A DNA stretch of 64,000 bases from Myxococcus llanfairpwllgwyngyllgogerychwyrndrobwllllantysiliogogogochensis (lineage in GTDB: Bacteria > Myxococcota > Myxococcia > Myxococcales > Myxococcaceae): positions 1 through 64,000 of the forward strand of contig NZ_VIFM01000026.1 in the NCBI RefSeq assembly GCF_006636215.1, read 5' to 3'. Numbering within the stretch: position 1 is the stretch's first letter; each line of letters starts with the position of its first letter. The notes beneath the pieces were generated by a model that saw only the letters and a program-made list of their open reading frames with translations, ran no database searches and was not told the DNA's origin. Both the position numbers and the translations under genes were made by a program. Below are positions 54,505-64,000 of the stretch, one piece after another.

Positions 54505-54870
54505 ACTCGTGGGCCCGGTGCCCTCCTCGGCTCCGCGCCCACGTGCCTTTCCCGTCTTGTCGAGCCGGGCCGGCGTACGTCGCGGCCCCCGCTAGCCCTT
54601 ACGGCGGGAAGCTGTCATCCCGTTGCCCCCTCGTTCGCCGGGCGGCGACTTCCCGCACGGCTCCCTGCTTCTCGGGGCCTGGCTTGTTGGCGACTTGTGC
54701 TGACGCCATCGCGAAGCCTCCGATGAAGAGGTCGACACCCCGAAATTAGGCACCTCGAGGCGCGCGAGGCCGGGCCCTCCAGGCATGGCTCCCGCGCAGG
54801 CTCGTGGGACGAGCGGACTGCTGAAGGCCTGGTTGTCCGTCTACTCTTAGAGAGCAAAGACGCACAGTGC
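54505..54870. other. Gene-free stretch between paiB and the 50-bp repeat array
   Basis: I see no gene, terminator or promoter that can be supported. Open frames here have atypical composition and no ribosome binding sites. The DNA is somewhat less GC-rich than coding regions nearby. Confidence 0.35.
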
Positions 54871-55145
54871 GCCATGCGAGACACTGGGACTTTCGTCCCG
54901 GAGCGGGGCGCCGTGCGTGGCACTGCGAGAGGTGGCCGCGTGCGCACCTTCGCGGGGCGGTGGATGCGCCGCATGCGAATGACTGGCGCTTGCGCACCTG
55001 CGTTAGGTAGCGGATGCGCGGCATGTGAGTGACTGGGACTTGCGCACCCGAGCGGAGCGGTCGAGGCGCGGCATGCGGGTGATTGGGGCTCGCGCACCTG
55101 TACGGGACAGCCGAGGTGCGGCATGCATGTGAGTGACTGCCTCTC
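54871..55145. repeat. Degenerate 50-bp tandem repeat array (about 5.5 copies)
   Basis: Units begin at 54871, 54921, 54971, 55021, 55071 and 55121 (partial), a period of exactly 50 bp. The best copies read GCATG(C/T)GA(A/G)TGACTGG followed by CTTGCGCACC and a GC-rich half ending GCG. The first two copies are more diverged, and the last has a short insertion. 50 is not a multiple of three and stops occur, so the array is not coding. It sits downstream of the Ser/Thr kinase gene. Confidence 0.8.
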
Positions 55146-55271
55146 GCGTGCACTGGAAGGGGCGCGATGTGCTGCAACGCACTCGTGCGCGCCGTAGCAG
55201 GCCAACTCTACGTGGCGAAGAGGTTCATGCGCGCGGGGATGAGCGTCGCCCGCGCCGCGAAGCGCCGTGCG

Positions 55272-58157
55272 TCAGCGCTCCGAACGTCGCGAACCGCGAA
55301 GCACCGCGGCCCGTTCCTTCCGCGACAGCGTGGTCGCATCCACGATGTCCACTTCGAGCGCGCCCTGGTTGTCGCTCCGCTTCGAGTCAGGGAAGAAGCA
55401 GCGCAGGTCCTCGGTGTCGGTGACCTGGTAGCGCTTGCCCGTCTCGAGCATCCGGTGCGAGGTGCGGACGGAGGACGGCGAAGTGCCGCGCTCGATGCAC
55501 AGCACCTGTCGCACGCGACCGTTGGCGCCCGAGCGCAGCTCCGCGAAGTCGTCCCGCACGGTGAACAGGTAGGTGGAGCGCGGGTTGAGTCCGCGCAGCA
55601 CGACCTGGTGCTCGGGCTTGAGCTGCACCGCGTGCTCCTTCGCCTCGAAGGTGAGCGAGCGCGGCGGCACGTAGGCGGACTGGCGGATGACGACGCGGAT
55701 GCTGCCGGTGTTGTCCTCCGGCCCGTTGTCGTCCACCGCGAACACATGCAGCTTCCGAGCGTTCTTGATGGTGCGCGTGGAAGCGCTCAGCAGCCCGAAG
55801 CTGCCATCCACGGGACCGTCGCCCTCGGCGAAGTAGACCAGCGTCCCGGATGCGGTCCCCCGGCCCTCGGCCAGTGAAGCGGTGCCCTGCGTCCACACTG
55901 AATACGAGGTGCCCGGATTCAGGTCGATGGTGGCCGTCGCGTACTCGGGAATGGGCGCCGCGTTGTACATGGGCCGCAGCACCAGCAGTCGCGTGGGGTA
56001 GTCCACCTCATGCAACTCCCGCAGCGCCGCGCTCGGCTCCTTGGGGTCCACCAGCGGCTGCGGATCCTCATCGTCGTCGGTCGTCGTGCCCGTCGCCGTC
56101 GCCGCCACCACCGCCGGGTCGACCTTCACTGGAATGCCGCCGTCGTCCGGACCCGTCGCCACGACGGGCTGGGCCTCGCCCACGGGCTTCGAGTCCACGG
56201 GCTTTGCCTCCACGGGCGCGGCCACGACAGGCGGCGCATCCGTGGGCGGGGGCGTGGCGAGGAGCTGAAGCTCCGCGTTCATCGGCTCCATCATCATCGA
56301 CGTCGGCGTGAAACGCCGCGTCCAGGCGAGATGTCCCGGCAGCGTGAGCACCAGGGTGTTGGCCTCGCCTACGAGGACACCCTCCACCATGAGAGGTGTC
56401 TTGCCGACGACGTCGCGGCCGTTGAGCTTCACCTTGGCGCCCGCGGGCTTGGAGGTGACCCACAGCGTGGCGCTGTTCGACGCCGAGGTGTCGGGCGCAT
56501 CCGACTTGATGACGAAATGGTAGAAGAGCGCGATGAACAGCATGACGATGGCCGAGCCGAAGACGTAGAGCGTCATCTGCTTCACGGCCTTCTGCTGCTT
56601 CGCGACGCGCTCGGCTTCTTCCCGCGCCAGCGCCTCGCGCGCTTCGTCCACCGAGGTGCGGTAGCCCGTGCCCGTGTACGTCCGGGCCACGCTGGAGACT
56701 CCCGCGGGCTGCGTCGTCATGGACTGGCCGGTGACGGCGGGCGTCTCCACGGGCGTGTCCAGCGGCGCGGCCAACGTGGCCAGCGCGGCGGGCACGACGG
56801 TGGGCATCATCGTCTTGATGATGTCACTCGAGTCCGTGTCCGGCTCCTCCGGCAACTCCGGCACGGGAGGTCCAGGGCGCTCGCTCGTCACGGGCCTGCG
56901 GCCAGAGCCCGTGCTCTCCACGCGGGGCATTCCGGTGTTCGTCGCGCGGCGGATGCTTCCCGCGCTCGTCACCTTGCGCATCCCCGGACTGCTGCCGGCG
57001 GGCCGACGAGCGCCGTCGCTCGGGGGCTTCGCACCGCTGTCACTGCCCGGCTTGGAGCGCAGGCCCGGACTGGAGGCGCGCGGACTGCTGCCGACCTGGC
57101 CACTGCCGGAGGACAGCGGCCGGGCGCGGCCCGCGGAGGGCTCCACCGTGCCCAACTGCCACTGCGAAATCTGCTCCTTGAAGGCGGTGGACACCTCCGC
57201 CTTGCGGCCCTCCGCCATCAGCTCCTCGGCGAAGAGGTAGGCCATGAGCTGCGACAGCAGCGCGGGCGTGAAGCGCGGGTTGTCGCGGTAGAGCAGCTCC
57301 ACCAGCGCCTCGCTCAGCTCCTTCGCCGTCTGGTAGCGCGACTCGCGCTCCATGGCCATCGCGTGGGAGATGACCGTCTCGAGGTCCGGGCTCACCGACG
57401 GGTTGTTCGCCGACGGAGGCAGACAGTCGCCCGTTAGGATGCGCGGCAGGACGGTGACGAACTCGCCCTCATAGGGACGCTTGCCGCACACCATCTCGTA
57501 GAGGACCACGCCCGCCGCGTACACGTCCGTGCGGGCGTCCAAATCCTGCCGGCCCTGCGCCTGCTCCGGGGAGAAGTACGGGTACTTGCCCTTGAGCGTG
57601 CCCGGCGACGTCTTCGCCTCCACCGCGCTGGTGGCCTTGGCGATGCCGAAGTCGATGACCTTGATTTCACCTTCGTACGAGATGAGGACGTTGTCCGGAG
57701 AGACGTCCCGGTGCACCAGCCCCATCTCCACGTTGTCCTCGCCCACGTGCCGGTGCGCGTAGTCCAGGCCGTCGCACAGCTTGCTCCCCACGTGCAGCGC
57801 CAGGGCCTCGGGGAAGCACGTCATTCCCGCGCGCGCCGCTCGACGCAGGACCTTGGAGAGCGGCTGGCCCTGCACCAGCTCCATGGCGATGAAGTACTGG
57901 CCGTCCACCTCGCCGAAGTCGAACACCTGGGCGATGTTGCTGTGGCTCATGCTGGCCACCAGCCGCGCCTCGCCGATGAACATCTCGACGAAGTCCGTAT
58001 CGTCCACGAAGTGCGGGAGGATCTGCTTGATGACGCAGGGCTTCGTGACGCCCGCCGCTCCGGTCATCCGGGCGCGGTAGGTCACGGCCATGCCTCCCGC
58101 GGCAATCTTCGAAAGAAGGACGTATTTGCCGAATTGCTGGGGAGTCGGTTCCGCCAC
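55272..58157 (-). CDS. Membrane Ser/Thr protein kinase with PEGA domain
   Basis: 961 residues. Kinase domain about 10-275: Gly-rich loop KIAAGGMAVTYRAR, VIK lysine, catalytic loop VHRDVSPDNV, DFGIAK, and PEQAQG at the activation segment. This Hanks-type form (HRDVSPDN) is typical of myxobacteria. A long Ser/Pro linker leads to one membrane segment (MTLYVFGSAIVMLFIALFYHF), then a PEGA domain (ATLWVTSKPAGAKVKLNGRDVVGKTPL) and further beta-rich extracytoplasmic modules that could bind cell-wall ligands. It starts with GTG at 58157. It would phosphorylate cytoplasmic proteins in response to an envelope signal. Confidence 0.95.
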   Translation of the reverse strand: MAEPTPQQFGKYVLLSKIAAGGMAVTYRARMTGAAGVTKPCVIKQILPHFVDDTDFVEMFIGEARLVASMSHSNIAQVFDFGEVDGQYFIAMELVQGQPLSKVLRRAARAGMTCFPEALALHVGSKLCDGLDYAHRHVGEDNVEMGLVHRDVSPDNVLISYEGEIKVIDFGIAKATSAVEAKTSPGTLKGKYPYFSPEQAQGRQDLDARTDVYAAGVVLYEMVCGKRPYEGEFVTVLPRILTGDCLPPSANNPSVSPDLETVISHAMAMERESRYQTAKELSEALVELLYRDNPRFTPALLSQLMAYLFAEELMAEGRKAEVSTAFKEQISQWQLGTVEPSAGRARPLSSGSGQVGSSPRASSPGLRSKPGSDSGAKPPSDGARRPAGSSPGMRKVTSAGSIRRATNTGMPRVESTGSGRRPVTSERPGPPVPELPEEPDTDSSDIIKTMMPTVVPAALATLAAPLDTPVETPAVTGQSMTTQPAGVSSVARTYTGTGYRTSVDEAREALAREEAERVAKQQKAVKQMTLYVFGSAIVMLFIALFYHFVIKSDAPDTSASNSATLWVTSKPAGAKVKLNGRDVVGKTPLMVEGVLVGEANTLVLTLPGHLAWTRRFTPTSMMMEPMNAELQLLATPPPTDAPPVVAAPVEAKPVDSKPVGEAQPVVATGPDDGGIPVKVDPAVVAATATGTTTDDDEDPQPLVDPKEPSAALRELHEVDYPTRLLVLRPMYNAAPIPEYATATIDLNPGTSYSVWTQGTASLAEGRGTASGTLVYFAEGDGPVDGSFGLLSASTRTIKNARKLHVFAVDDNGPEDNTGSIRVVIRQSAYVPPRSLTFEAKEHAVQLKPEHQVVLRGLNPRSTYLFTVRDDFAELRSGANGRVRQVLCIERGTSPSSVRTSHRMLETGKRYQVTDTEDLRCFFPDSKRSDNQGALEVDIVDATTLSRKERAAVLRGSRRSER

Positions 58158-58595
58158 GATTACAAGGCCAGTTCAGGACGTTGTGAAACACTGAGCATAC
58201 TCTTGTTCTACTGAAAGTCCCGGAACGGGCTCGCGTCGCACGCGAAGTTTTCCGTGGGATGGTTGGATCTGCCGGGTGATCCACGCCCCAGGGCTCGAAT
58301 CCCGTCCCATTCGACGAGGCAGCATCGCTCTCGGACTGAGGGCTGTCGGTTCTCAGAATGATTCGTCGAGGGGATGGATAATCCGGGGTCCGGGAGAATG
58401 TCGCGAAGTCCCCCAGTGATTCCAACGAGTTGTGATTCAACGGAGGCGCTCTCACGCTCCGACTGTCAGCTCGCTTCACATTTCTTCACGCAGGTCCGTG
58501 CTGCGGAAGGCCGGGGGGCGGTTATGTAGGCCGGCACGGCCCAGGCCGTTGGATGAGGGCGGCCTGGCTCTCTCCAGAGAAACGAGGCGAAGCCC
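58158..58595. other. 438-bp divergent intergenic region
   Basis: It separates the kinase gene from the barrel-like gene at 58596 and should contain both promoters. AT-richer patches lie near 58190-58215 and 58350-58390. A compact three-stem fold is present at 58255-58309 and is listed separately. No gene is supported. Confidence 0.4.
58255..58309 (+). other. 55-nt tRNA-like three-stem element
   Basis: Outer strands TGGGAT and GTCCCA can pair (one T-G). Inside lie a perfect hairpin TGGATC-8 nt-GATCCA (58264-58283) and a small hairpin GGG-CTCGAAT-CCC (58291-58303) whose loop resembles a T-loop. It looks like a tRNA lacking its anticodon arm. It could be a tRNA remnant, an RNA motif or chance; there is no other evidence for expression. 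Confidence 0.3.
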
Positions 58596-60053
58596 ATGGT
58601 GTCCGAGCTGTCCCCCCGCTCGTGGCCCCTTGCCGTGGCGGTGGTGGGTGCGTTCCTCGTCCTTCCCGTCCGAGCCCTGGCCCAGGACGCGGAGGCGGAG
58701 CCGCTGACGGCGTTTGATCTGCTTGCCCGGAGCCCCCAACTGGGTGGGACGGACATCCCGAGGGACCTGCCAGGTCGCGCCACGGTGGGTGCGCCGAGGC
58801 GACCCCGGATGCCCGACGCCACGGTGCCCATGCCCGACCTGGGGAGGCAGTCACCGCTTCCCGCGCCGGAGCTGCTGCGCATGGAGTCACCCGTGCCGAG
58901 CCCCTCGTCGGAGCTCCTGGCGCCCGCCTCGGCCGAAGCCGCGGCGAGTGTGTCCGAGGTGCCGATGGGACTGCCCGCGCCGCTGACGCCGCAAGGCCGT
59001 CCCGACAGCCCGTTGTCCCCGCTGCCCGCGTCGACGACGGCGCTGCTGGATGCATCCCGCTCGTTCCAGGTGGTGCCCGTGGCGGTGGCGGTGGTGCCGG
59101 GGTTGTTGTTCCACGGACTCGCGCCGGCGCTGGCGGGAGACGGGCACACGGCGAAGCGGCTCTTCGCGATGGAGGGCGCGGGGCTGGGGCTCATCGCGCT
59201 GGGCGGAGTGCCCATCGCGCTCACGGGGGCGTCGCGGCGCACCATCGCTCCCTTGTACGCGGTGACGCTGGCGGGCTTCAGCGTGTTCGGCATCTCCGCG
59301 CTCGCCAATCTCTACTCGGTGGCGTCACCGGCGTTCGACCCGGGAGTGCCCGCGTCCTCGTTGCCGCCGCTGGAGTTCGAGATGGGCTACCAGTACGTGA
59401 GCGACACCTCGTTCGACTACGACCACTTCGTGTCGCTGGGCGCGGTGGCGCGCTTCGAGGAGGTGAAGCTGGAGGCCATCGCTCGACTGGCCCCGGATGA
59501 AGGCAACACACAGGTGCGGCTGGGCGGTGCGTATCGACTGCTCGGCGAGCCGGAGCGTCGGCGGGCGGGCTCGGATGGCTCGTCGCTGGACGCGGAGCTG
59601 TTCGGCCTGTTCCATCGCTTCCCCACGGAGGGCTTCACCGTCGTCGGTGGCGACATGGGTTTCCGAGGCCGCTACGCCATGTCGCGGGTGAGTCCGTCCC
59701 TGGCCGGCTCCTTCGCGGAGGCGAGCATCGGCATGGCGCTCCAGGGCTACAGCTATCCGGGCCCGGTGAGTGACGGGAACCTGCACTCGCAGCTGCTCTT
59801 CAGCTTTGGCTATGGCGTGTGGCTGGGGCGCGGCGGTGGGCCGTTCAAGGGCGAGGCGATGCTCTTCTATGACCACCGCAAGGACGGCTTCGCGGGCGGG
59901 CTGCGCACGCTGGGCGGAGGCGTGGTGGGCAACTTCGGGCTCCGGGGGCGCGCGCTCCTGACCGAGACGTGGGGCGTCGCCGCGGAGTTCCAAGCGGGTG
60001 GCGCGCTCGTGGGGCGGCTGTCCCTCATCTATGCGCTGGGAGGTGAGTCATGA
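58596..60053 (+). CDS. Exported protein with Pro-rich N-terminal part and barrel-like C-terminal half
   Basis: 485 residues. A signal peptide (about 1-30, ending RALAQ) is followed by 120 residues rich in Pro and Ser. A hydrophobic region comes next (about 165-240; VVPVAVAVVPGLLFHGLA, GLGLIALGGVPIALTG, LAGFSVFGISALANLY). Residues about 255-480 are amphipathic strands with Gly/aromatic pattern (LEFEMGYQYVSDTSFDYDHFVSLGA, LLFSFGYGVWLG), suggesting an outer-membrane barrel. Its stop overlaps the start of the phosphoesterase gene (ATGA). Family not recognised. Confidence 0.65.
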   Translation: MVSELSPRSWPLAVAVVGAFLVLPVRALAQDAEAEPLTAFDLLARSPQLGGTDIPRDLPGRATVGAPRRPRMPDATVPMPDLGRQSPLPAPELLRMESPVPSPSSELLAPASAEAAASVSEVPMGLPAPLTPQGRPDSPLSPLPASTTALLDASRSFQVVPVAVAVVPGLLFHGLAPALAGDGHTAKRLFAMEGAGLGLIALGGVPIALTGASRRTIAPLYAVTLAGFSVFGISALANLYSVASPAFDPGVPASSLPPLEFEMGYQYVSDTSFDYDHFVSLGAVARFEEVKLEAIARLAPDEGNTQVRLGGAYRLLGEPERRRAGSDGSSLDAELFGLFHRFPTEGFTVVGGDMGFRGRYAMSRVSPSLAGSFAEASIGMALQGYSYPGPVSDGNLHSQLLFSFGYGVWLGRGGGPFKGEAMLFYDHRKDGFAGGLRTLGGGVVGNFGLRGRALLTETWGVAAEFQAGGALVGRLSLIYALGGES

Positions 60054-61159
60054 GTCGCATCGGTGCCATGGGCGTGCTGTCGGCGCTGCTGATGACGGGG
60101 TGCCTGCGGCCCGCGGAGAACCGCGCGGTGCGTGACTCCAAGGTGGGCCGCGCCGAGGGTGGCGGACTGTCGCTGGAGGTGGCGGACGGGCTCGCGGCGG
60201 TGCGGAGTGTCGGCTCGGGTGAGGTGACGCTGTGGGGCAATGCCCCGGTCTTCACGGCGCGGGCGACGCTGGACGCGGAGTCGACGTCGGACTGGGTCCT
60301 CACGGTGCGCAACGCGATGCCGGACGCGGAGCTGCTCGCGGAGCTGGAGGACGGCGAGGTGCTGGCGGTGGAGCCGGTGCCGCAGGCGCTTCCCACGGTG
60401 AAGGCGTGGCGCGTGGGACTGCGTCCGGGCGCGGTGGCCCGGCTTCGAGTCGCGCCTCCGGGGTGGGACTCCACGGCGCCCTTCCGCTTCGCGGCGCTGG
60501 CGGACGTGCAGGAGGCATTGCCTCGCGTGGGAGACATCTACGCGAGGCTGGTGAAGGATGACTCGCTGCGCTTCATCCTGTTCGCGGGAGACCTGACGGA
60601 GAACGGCACGCGCGAGCAACTGCTGGAGTTCCAGGAGCGCCTGGAGGCGGGCTCGCGCATTCCGCTGTACGCGACGCTGGGCAACCACGAGACCTTCTCG
60701 AAGGACGCGGAGGAGTACACGACGCTCGTGGGGCGCGGCAGCCAGAGCTTCGTGTTCCAGGGCGTGCGCTTCACCGTGGTGGACTCGAGCAACGGCACGT
60801 TGGACCCCATCGTGGAGGAGCAGCTCGACGGGTGGCTCGCGTCGTCACGACAGGGCACGCACGTGGTGGCGATGCACGTGCCGCCGCAGGACCCCGTGGG
60901 CCTGCGGGGCGGCGGCTTCGCGAACCGGGGCGAGTCGGCGGGGTTGGTGGGCAAGCTCGCGCGCGAGGGCGTGGACCTCACGCTCTACGGACACATCCAC
61001 TCGTATTACTCCTTCACCAACGCGGGCATCCCCGCGTTCATCTCCGGCGGCGGCGGCGCGATTCCGGAGACGTTCGACGGAGTGGGGCGGCACTATCTCG
61101 CGGTGGACATCGGCGCGAACGAAGGGCTGCGCGAGGCGTCCCTGGTCCGCGTGGATTGA
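60050..61159 (+). CDS. Calcineurin-like metallophosphoesterase, lipoprotein
   Basis: 369 residues with a lipobox (LSALLMTGC at 10-18), an N-terminal beta domain of about 120 residues and a phosphoesterase core. Core motifs are FAALADVQ, FAGDLTENG, LYATLGNHETF, VVAMHVPP and LYGHIHSYY. The first motif has Asp-Val-Gln where most members have Asp-x-His, so one metal ligand is altered; the other ligands are intact. It should hydrolyse phosphate esters outside the cytoplasm. The start overlaps the stop of the barrel-like protein gene, so the two probably work together at the envelope. Confidence 0.9.
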   Translation: MSRIGAMGVLSALLMTGCLRPAENRAVRDSKVGRAEGGGLSLEVADGLAAVRSVGSGEVTLWGNAPVFTARATLDAESTSDWVLTVRNAMPDAELLAELEDGEVLAVEPVPQALPTVKAWRVGLRPGAVARLRVAPPGWDSTAPFRFAALADVQEALPRVGDIYARLVKDDSLRFILFAGDLTENGTREQLLEFQERLEAGSRIPLYATLGNHETFSKDAEEYTTLVGRGSQSFVFQGVRFTVVDSSNGTLDPIVEEQLDGWLASSRQGTHVVAMHVPPQDPVGLRGGGFANRGESAGLVGKLAREGVDLTLYGHIHSYYSFTNAGIPAFISGGGGAIPETFDGVGRHYLAVDIGANEGLREASLVRVD

Positions 61160-61316
61160 GGCCCGAAGCGCTGGCACTGAACGAAGCGTCAGCCGGCGGT
61201 GTGTGGGAGAAAACGCGGACGGGGCCGACTTTCCGGCCCGGCAGCGTACCCTCTTGATCTGACACTGAACACGTGAGCAGATGCCTCCCCCATCGCGAGG
61301 AGCCAGGAGGCCCGCC

Positions 61317-61835
61317 ATGTTCGATTCGAACGACAACGACCCTATTTCCCCGGCGCTGCGTGCGCTGCTGGAGCTGTTCACCACGGAGCTGGCGGAGGTG
61401 CGCTTCCCGGACATGAGCGGGGAGGTGCTGGAGGACGCGGCGGCGCAGGTGAGGGTGAAGGCGGAGGCGGTGGCGAAGGCGCAGGCGGCGCTGGAGGCCG
61501 CGCGGCAGTCGCTCCACGAGAGCCAGGACGCGTTGCTCCAGAAGGGCCAGCGCGCGCTGGCGTACGCGCGGGTGTTCTCCGAGGAGAACCCTGAGCTGAA
61601 CACGAAGCTGGACTCCATCCACCTGCCGCGTCCGGTGCGCAAGGGCGCGAAGGTGGAGGGGGTCGCGGCGGAGCCGGTGGCCGCGCAGCACGGCAACGAG
61701 GAGAACGCGCCGAAGCGCCGGGGTCGTCCGCCCAAGGTGCGTCCGTCCGCGGGTGCGTCCCTGTTCGCGGAAGGCGCCACGGCGGAAGCCCTGGCCGTCG
61801 CGCACGAAGGCAACGGCGTGCTGCCCACGGCGTGA
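61317..61835 (+). CDS. Coiled-coil protein with AT-hook motif
   Basis: 172 residues. An N-terminal helical region (about 8-85) includes an Ala/Glu/Lys/Gln coiled coil (VRVKAEAVAKAQAALEAARQSLHESQDALLQKGQ, in parts). After a linker come PKRRGRPPKVR, a classical AT-hook for the DNA minor groove, and an Ala-rich tail. AGGAGG sits 8 bp before the ATG at 61317 and fixes the start. AT-hook proteins are common in myxobacteria (for example CarD in M. xanthus), but this one lacks the CarD N-terminal domain. It may be a small nucleoid protein or an architectural transcription factor. Confidence 0.75.
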   Translation: MFDSNDNDPISPALRALLELFTTELAEVRFPDMSGEVLEDAAAQVRVKAEAVAKAQAALEAARQSLHESQDALLQKGQRALAYARVFSEENPELNTKLDSIHLPRPVRKGAKVEGVAAEPVAAQHGNEENAPKRRGRPPKVRPSAGASLFAEGATAEALAVAHEGNGVLPTA

Positions 61836-61932
61836 TGCGCCTGTGGGGAGGGCCTCCTGAAAAAGCCGAGGCCCGGACGCGAAGCCTCCCCGGAGCCCCC
61901 CTCCGGTAGAGACCCGCGGCCGGGCCACGGTG

Positions 61933-61972
61933 CCGGTCCGCTCCGAGGGCAGCCACGGAGCGGACCGGTTTC
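61933..61972 (+). terminator. Strong hairpin terminator between convergent genes
   Basis: A perfect 13-bp stem (CCGGTCCGCTCCG / CGGAGCGGACCGG) with a 10-nt loop, followed by TTTC on the plus strand. It probably ends the AT-hook gene and may also stop the opposite lipoprotein transcript, whose stop codon is 13 bp away. Confidence 0.65.
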
Positions 61973-61984
61973 AAGCGAGGTGAC

Positions 61985-63361
<1,377 letters not shown>

Positions 63362-63387
63362 GGCGAGACTTCCTTTCGGGAGGGAAA

Positions 63388-64000
63388 CTACAGGGAGAGG
63401 CCGAGCGACGCGGAGAACGCGAGGCCCGGGCGGTACTGGACGAGGGCGATGTCGCCCTGCTGGAGGGTGATTCGGGAGTTGAGGAGGTTGGACGCGGTCA
63501 GCTTGAGCTGCATGGCCTCGGTGAGCTTCTGGGTGACGGCCAGGTCCATGCGGTGGAACGGCTGCTCGTAGACGTCGGGCAGGTTGTCGGTGCCCACTTC
63601 GCTGATGCGGCGGCCGTAGACGTTGTAGAGCAGCGCCACTTCCGTGCCGCTCTGGGGCCGCTCGTAGCCGAGGTTGACGTTGACGACGTAGGGCGACTGG
63701 CCCTGCTGCGGACGCTTGGCGTTGGTCTGCAGGCCCTGCAGCGAGCCCAGGTCGATTTGCGACTGGATGAGCGTGAGGTTCGCGCCCAGCTTGAACGGCT
63801 GGAGCGCCGGGGTGATGCGGCCCAGCGAGGTGCGCGCCTCCAGCTCCAGGCCGTAGGTGTTCGCGGCCGGCGTGTTCTCGAAGTTCATGTCGCCGGAGCC
63901 CACGGAGTTGATGACGCGCTCGATGGGATTCAGGAAGCGCTTGTAGAAGACGCTCGCGGCGAGCACCTCGTTGTCGCCGGTGAACCACTCGACGCGGGCG
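63388..64000 (-). CDS. TonB-dependent outer-membrane receptor, C-terminal part
   Basis: The gene runs off the right edge, so only the last about 204 residues are seen; the frame stays open to the window end. The segments ARVEWFTGDNEVLAASVFYKRF, NTYGLELEARTSLGRI, YVVNVNLGYERPQSGTEVALLYNVYG, YEQPFHRMDLAVTQKL and the terminal FSASLGLSL are the amphipathic strands of a TonB-dependent barrel, with the usual short C-terminal aromatic-poor finish. It would import a substrate using TonB energy. The downstream lipoprotein is probably its surface partner. The substrate is unknown. Confidence 0.85.
   Translation of the reverse strand, partial: ARVEWFTGDNEVLAASVFYKRFLNPIERVINSVGSGDMNFENTPAANTYGLELEARTSLGRITPALQPFKLGANLTLIQSQIDLGSLQGLQTNAKRPQQGQSPYVVNVNLGYERPQSGTEVALLYNVYGRRISEVGTDNLPDVYEQPFHRMDLAVTQKLTEAMQLKLTASNLLNSRITLQQGDIALVQYRPGLAFSASLGLSL

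Noticed and set aside
54746-55177. Open frame crossing the 50-bp repeats
   Set aside because: The repeat unit shifts frame at each copy, and there is no ribosome binding site or domain.
58255-58309. A tRNA gene
   Set aside because: Only 55 nt, no anticodon arm and an imperfect T-arm; kept as a tRNA-like element.
63362-63988. N-terminal extension of the beta-helix lipoprotein
   Set aside because: A clear start with ribosome binding site and lipobox at 63361; the extension overlaps the receptor gene in another frame.

Overview
The window is high-GC bacterial DNA (roughly 70 % G+C by eye) that reads as a chromosomal segment of a myxobacterium, most likely of the Myxococcus/Corallococcus group. 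Supporting signs are two TIGR02265/DUF2378 proteins (a Myxococcales-restricted family), a Ser/Thr kinase with a PEGA domain, many hybrid histidine kinases, many lipoproteins, secreted proteases, and the housekeeping genes dnaN, recF and gyrB in ancestral order but spread over about 31 kb. I see no rRNA, complete tRNA, insertion sequence, phage or CRISPR array.

Layout. 1-7.2 kb: end of an MDR oxidoreductase, two coupled envelope proteins of unknown role, an LVIVD-repeat lipoprotein, an acyl-CoA synthetase and a secreted S1 protease with a ricin-type lectin tail. 7.5-13 kb: an OmpR-type two-component pair, a DUF2378 protein, a chemoreceptor and an XRE regulator with a long unexplained leader. 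13-18 kb (minus strand): a four-gene operon with a CarH-like B12-binding protein, an all-helical protein with a duplicated module and two hybrid histidine kinases; it looks like a cobalamin-based, possibly light-sensing, phosphorelay. 18.2-20.7 kb: a divergent ECF sigma operon and a lipoprotein. 20.9-31 kb: dnaN, helical and DUF1990 proteins, an AlkC-type DNA glycosylase, a multi-PAS kinase, recF and a small membrane protein. 31-34.6 kb: a lipoprotein followed by the MlaE-MlaF-MlaD lipid transport operon.

34.6-38.3 kb is the most interesting part. A peptidase-containing ABC transporter (C39 type) with a coupled 61-residue membrane protein converges on an ATP-grasp gene preceded by a 54-codon peptide gene with a perfect ribosome binding site. 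The peptide ends in TTMMVGEE followed by TKDGD. This matches the TTxxxxEE core of plesiocin-type graspetides (omega-ester RiPPs), and its leader carries LFVKGL, similar to plesiocin leaders. I call this a compact, single-core graspetide locus.

38.4-64 kb: an M43 metalloprotease, an M20 peptidase, a class V aminotransferase, a second DUF2378 protein, two exported ferritin-like proteins, a stand-alone receiver, a CPA2 antiporter with a Usp tail operonic with an XRE-EIIA fusion, gyrB, PaiB, a PEGA-domain Ser/Thr kinase, a barrel-like protein with a metallophosphoesterase, an AT-hook coiled-coil protein, and a TonB-dependent receptor with a surface lipoprotein running off the right edge. Intergenic DNA holds two degenerate tandem arrays (37-bp and 50-bp units), several hairpin terminators and a 55-nt tRNA-like fold.
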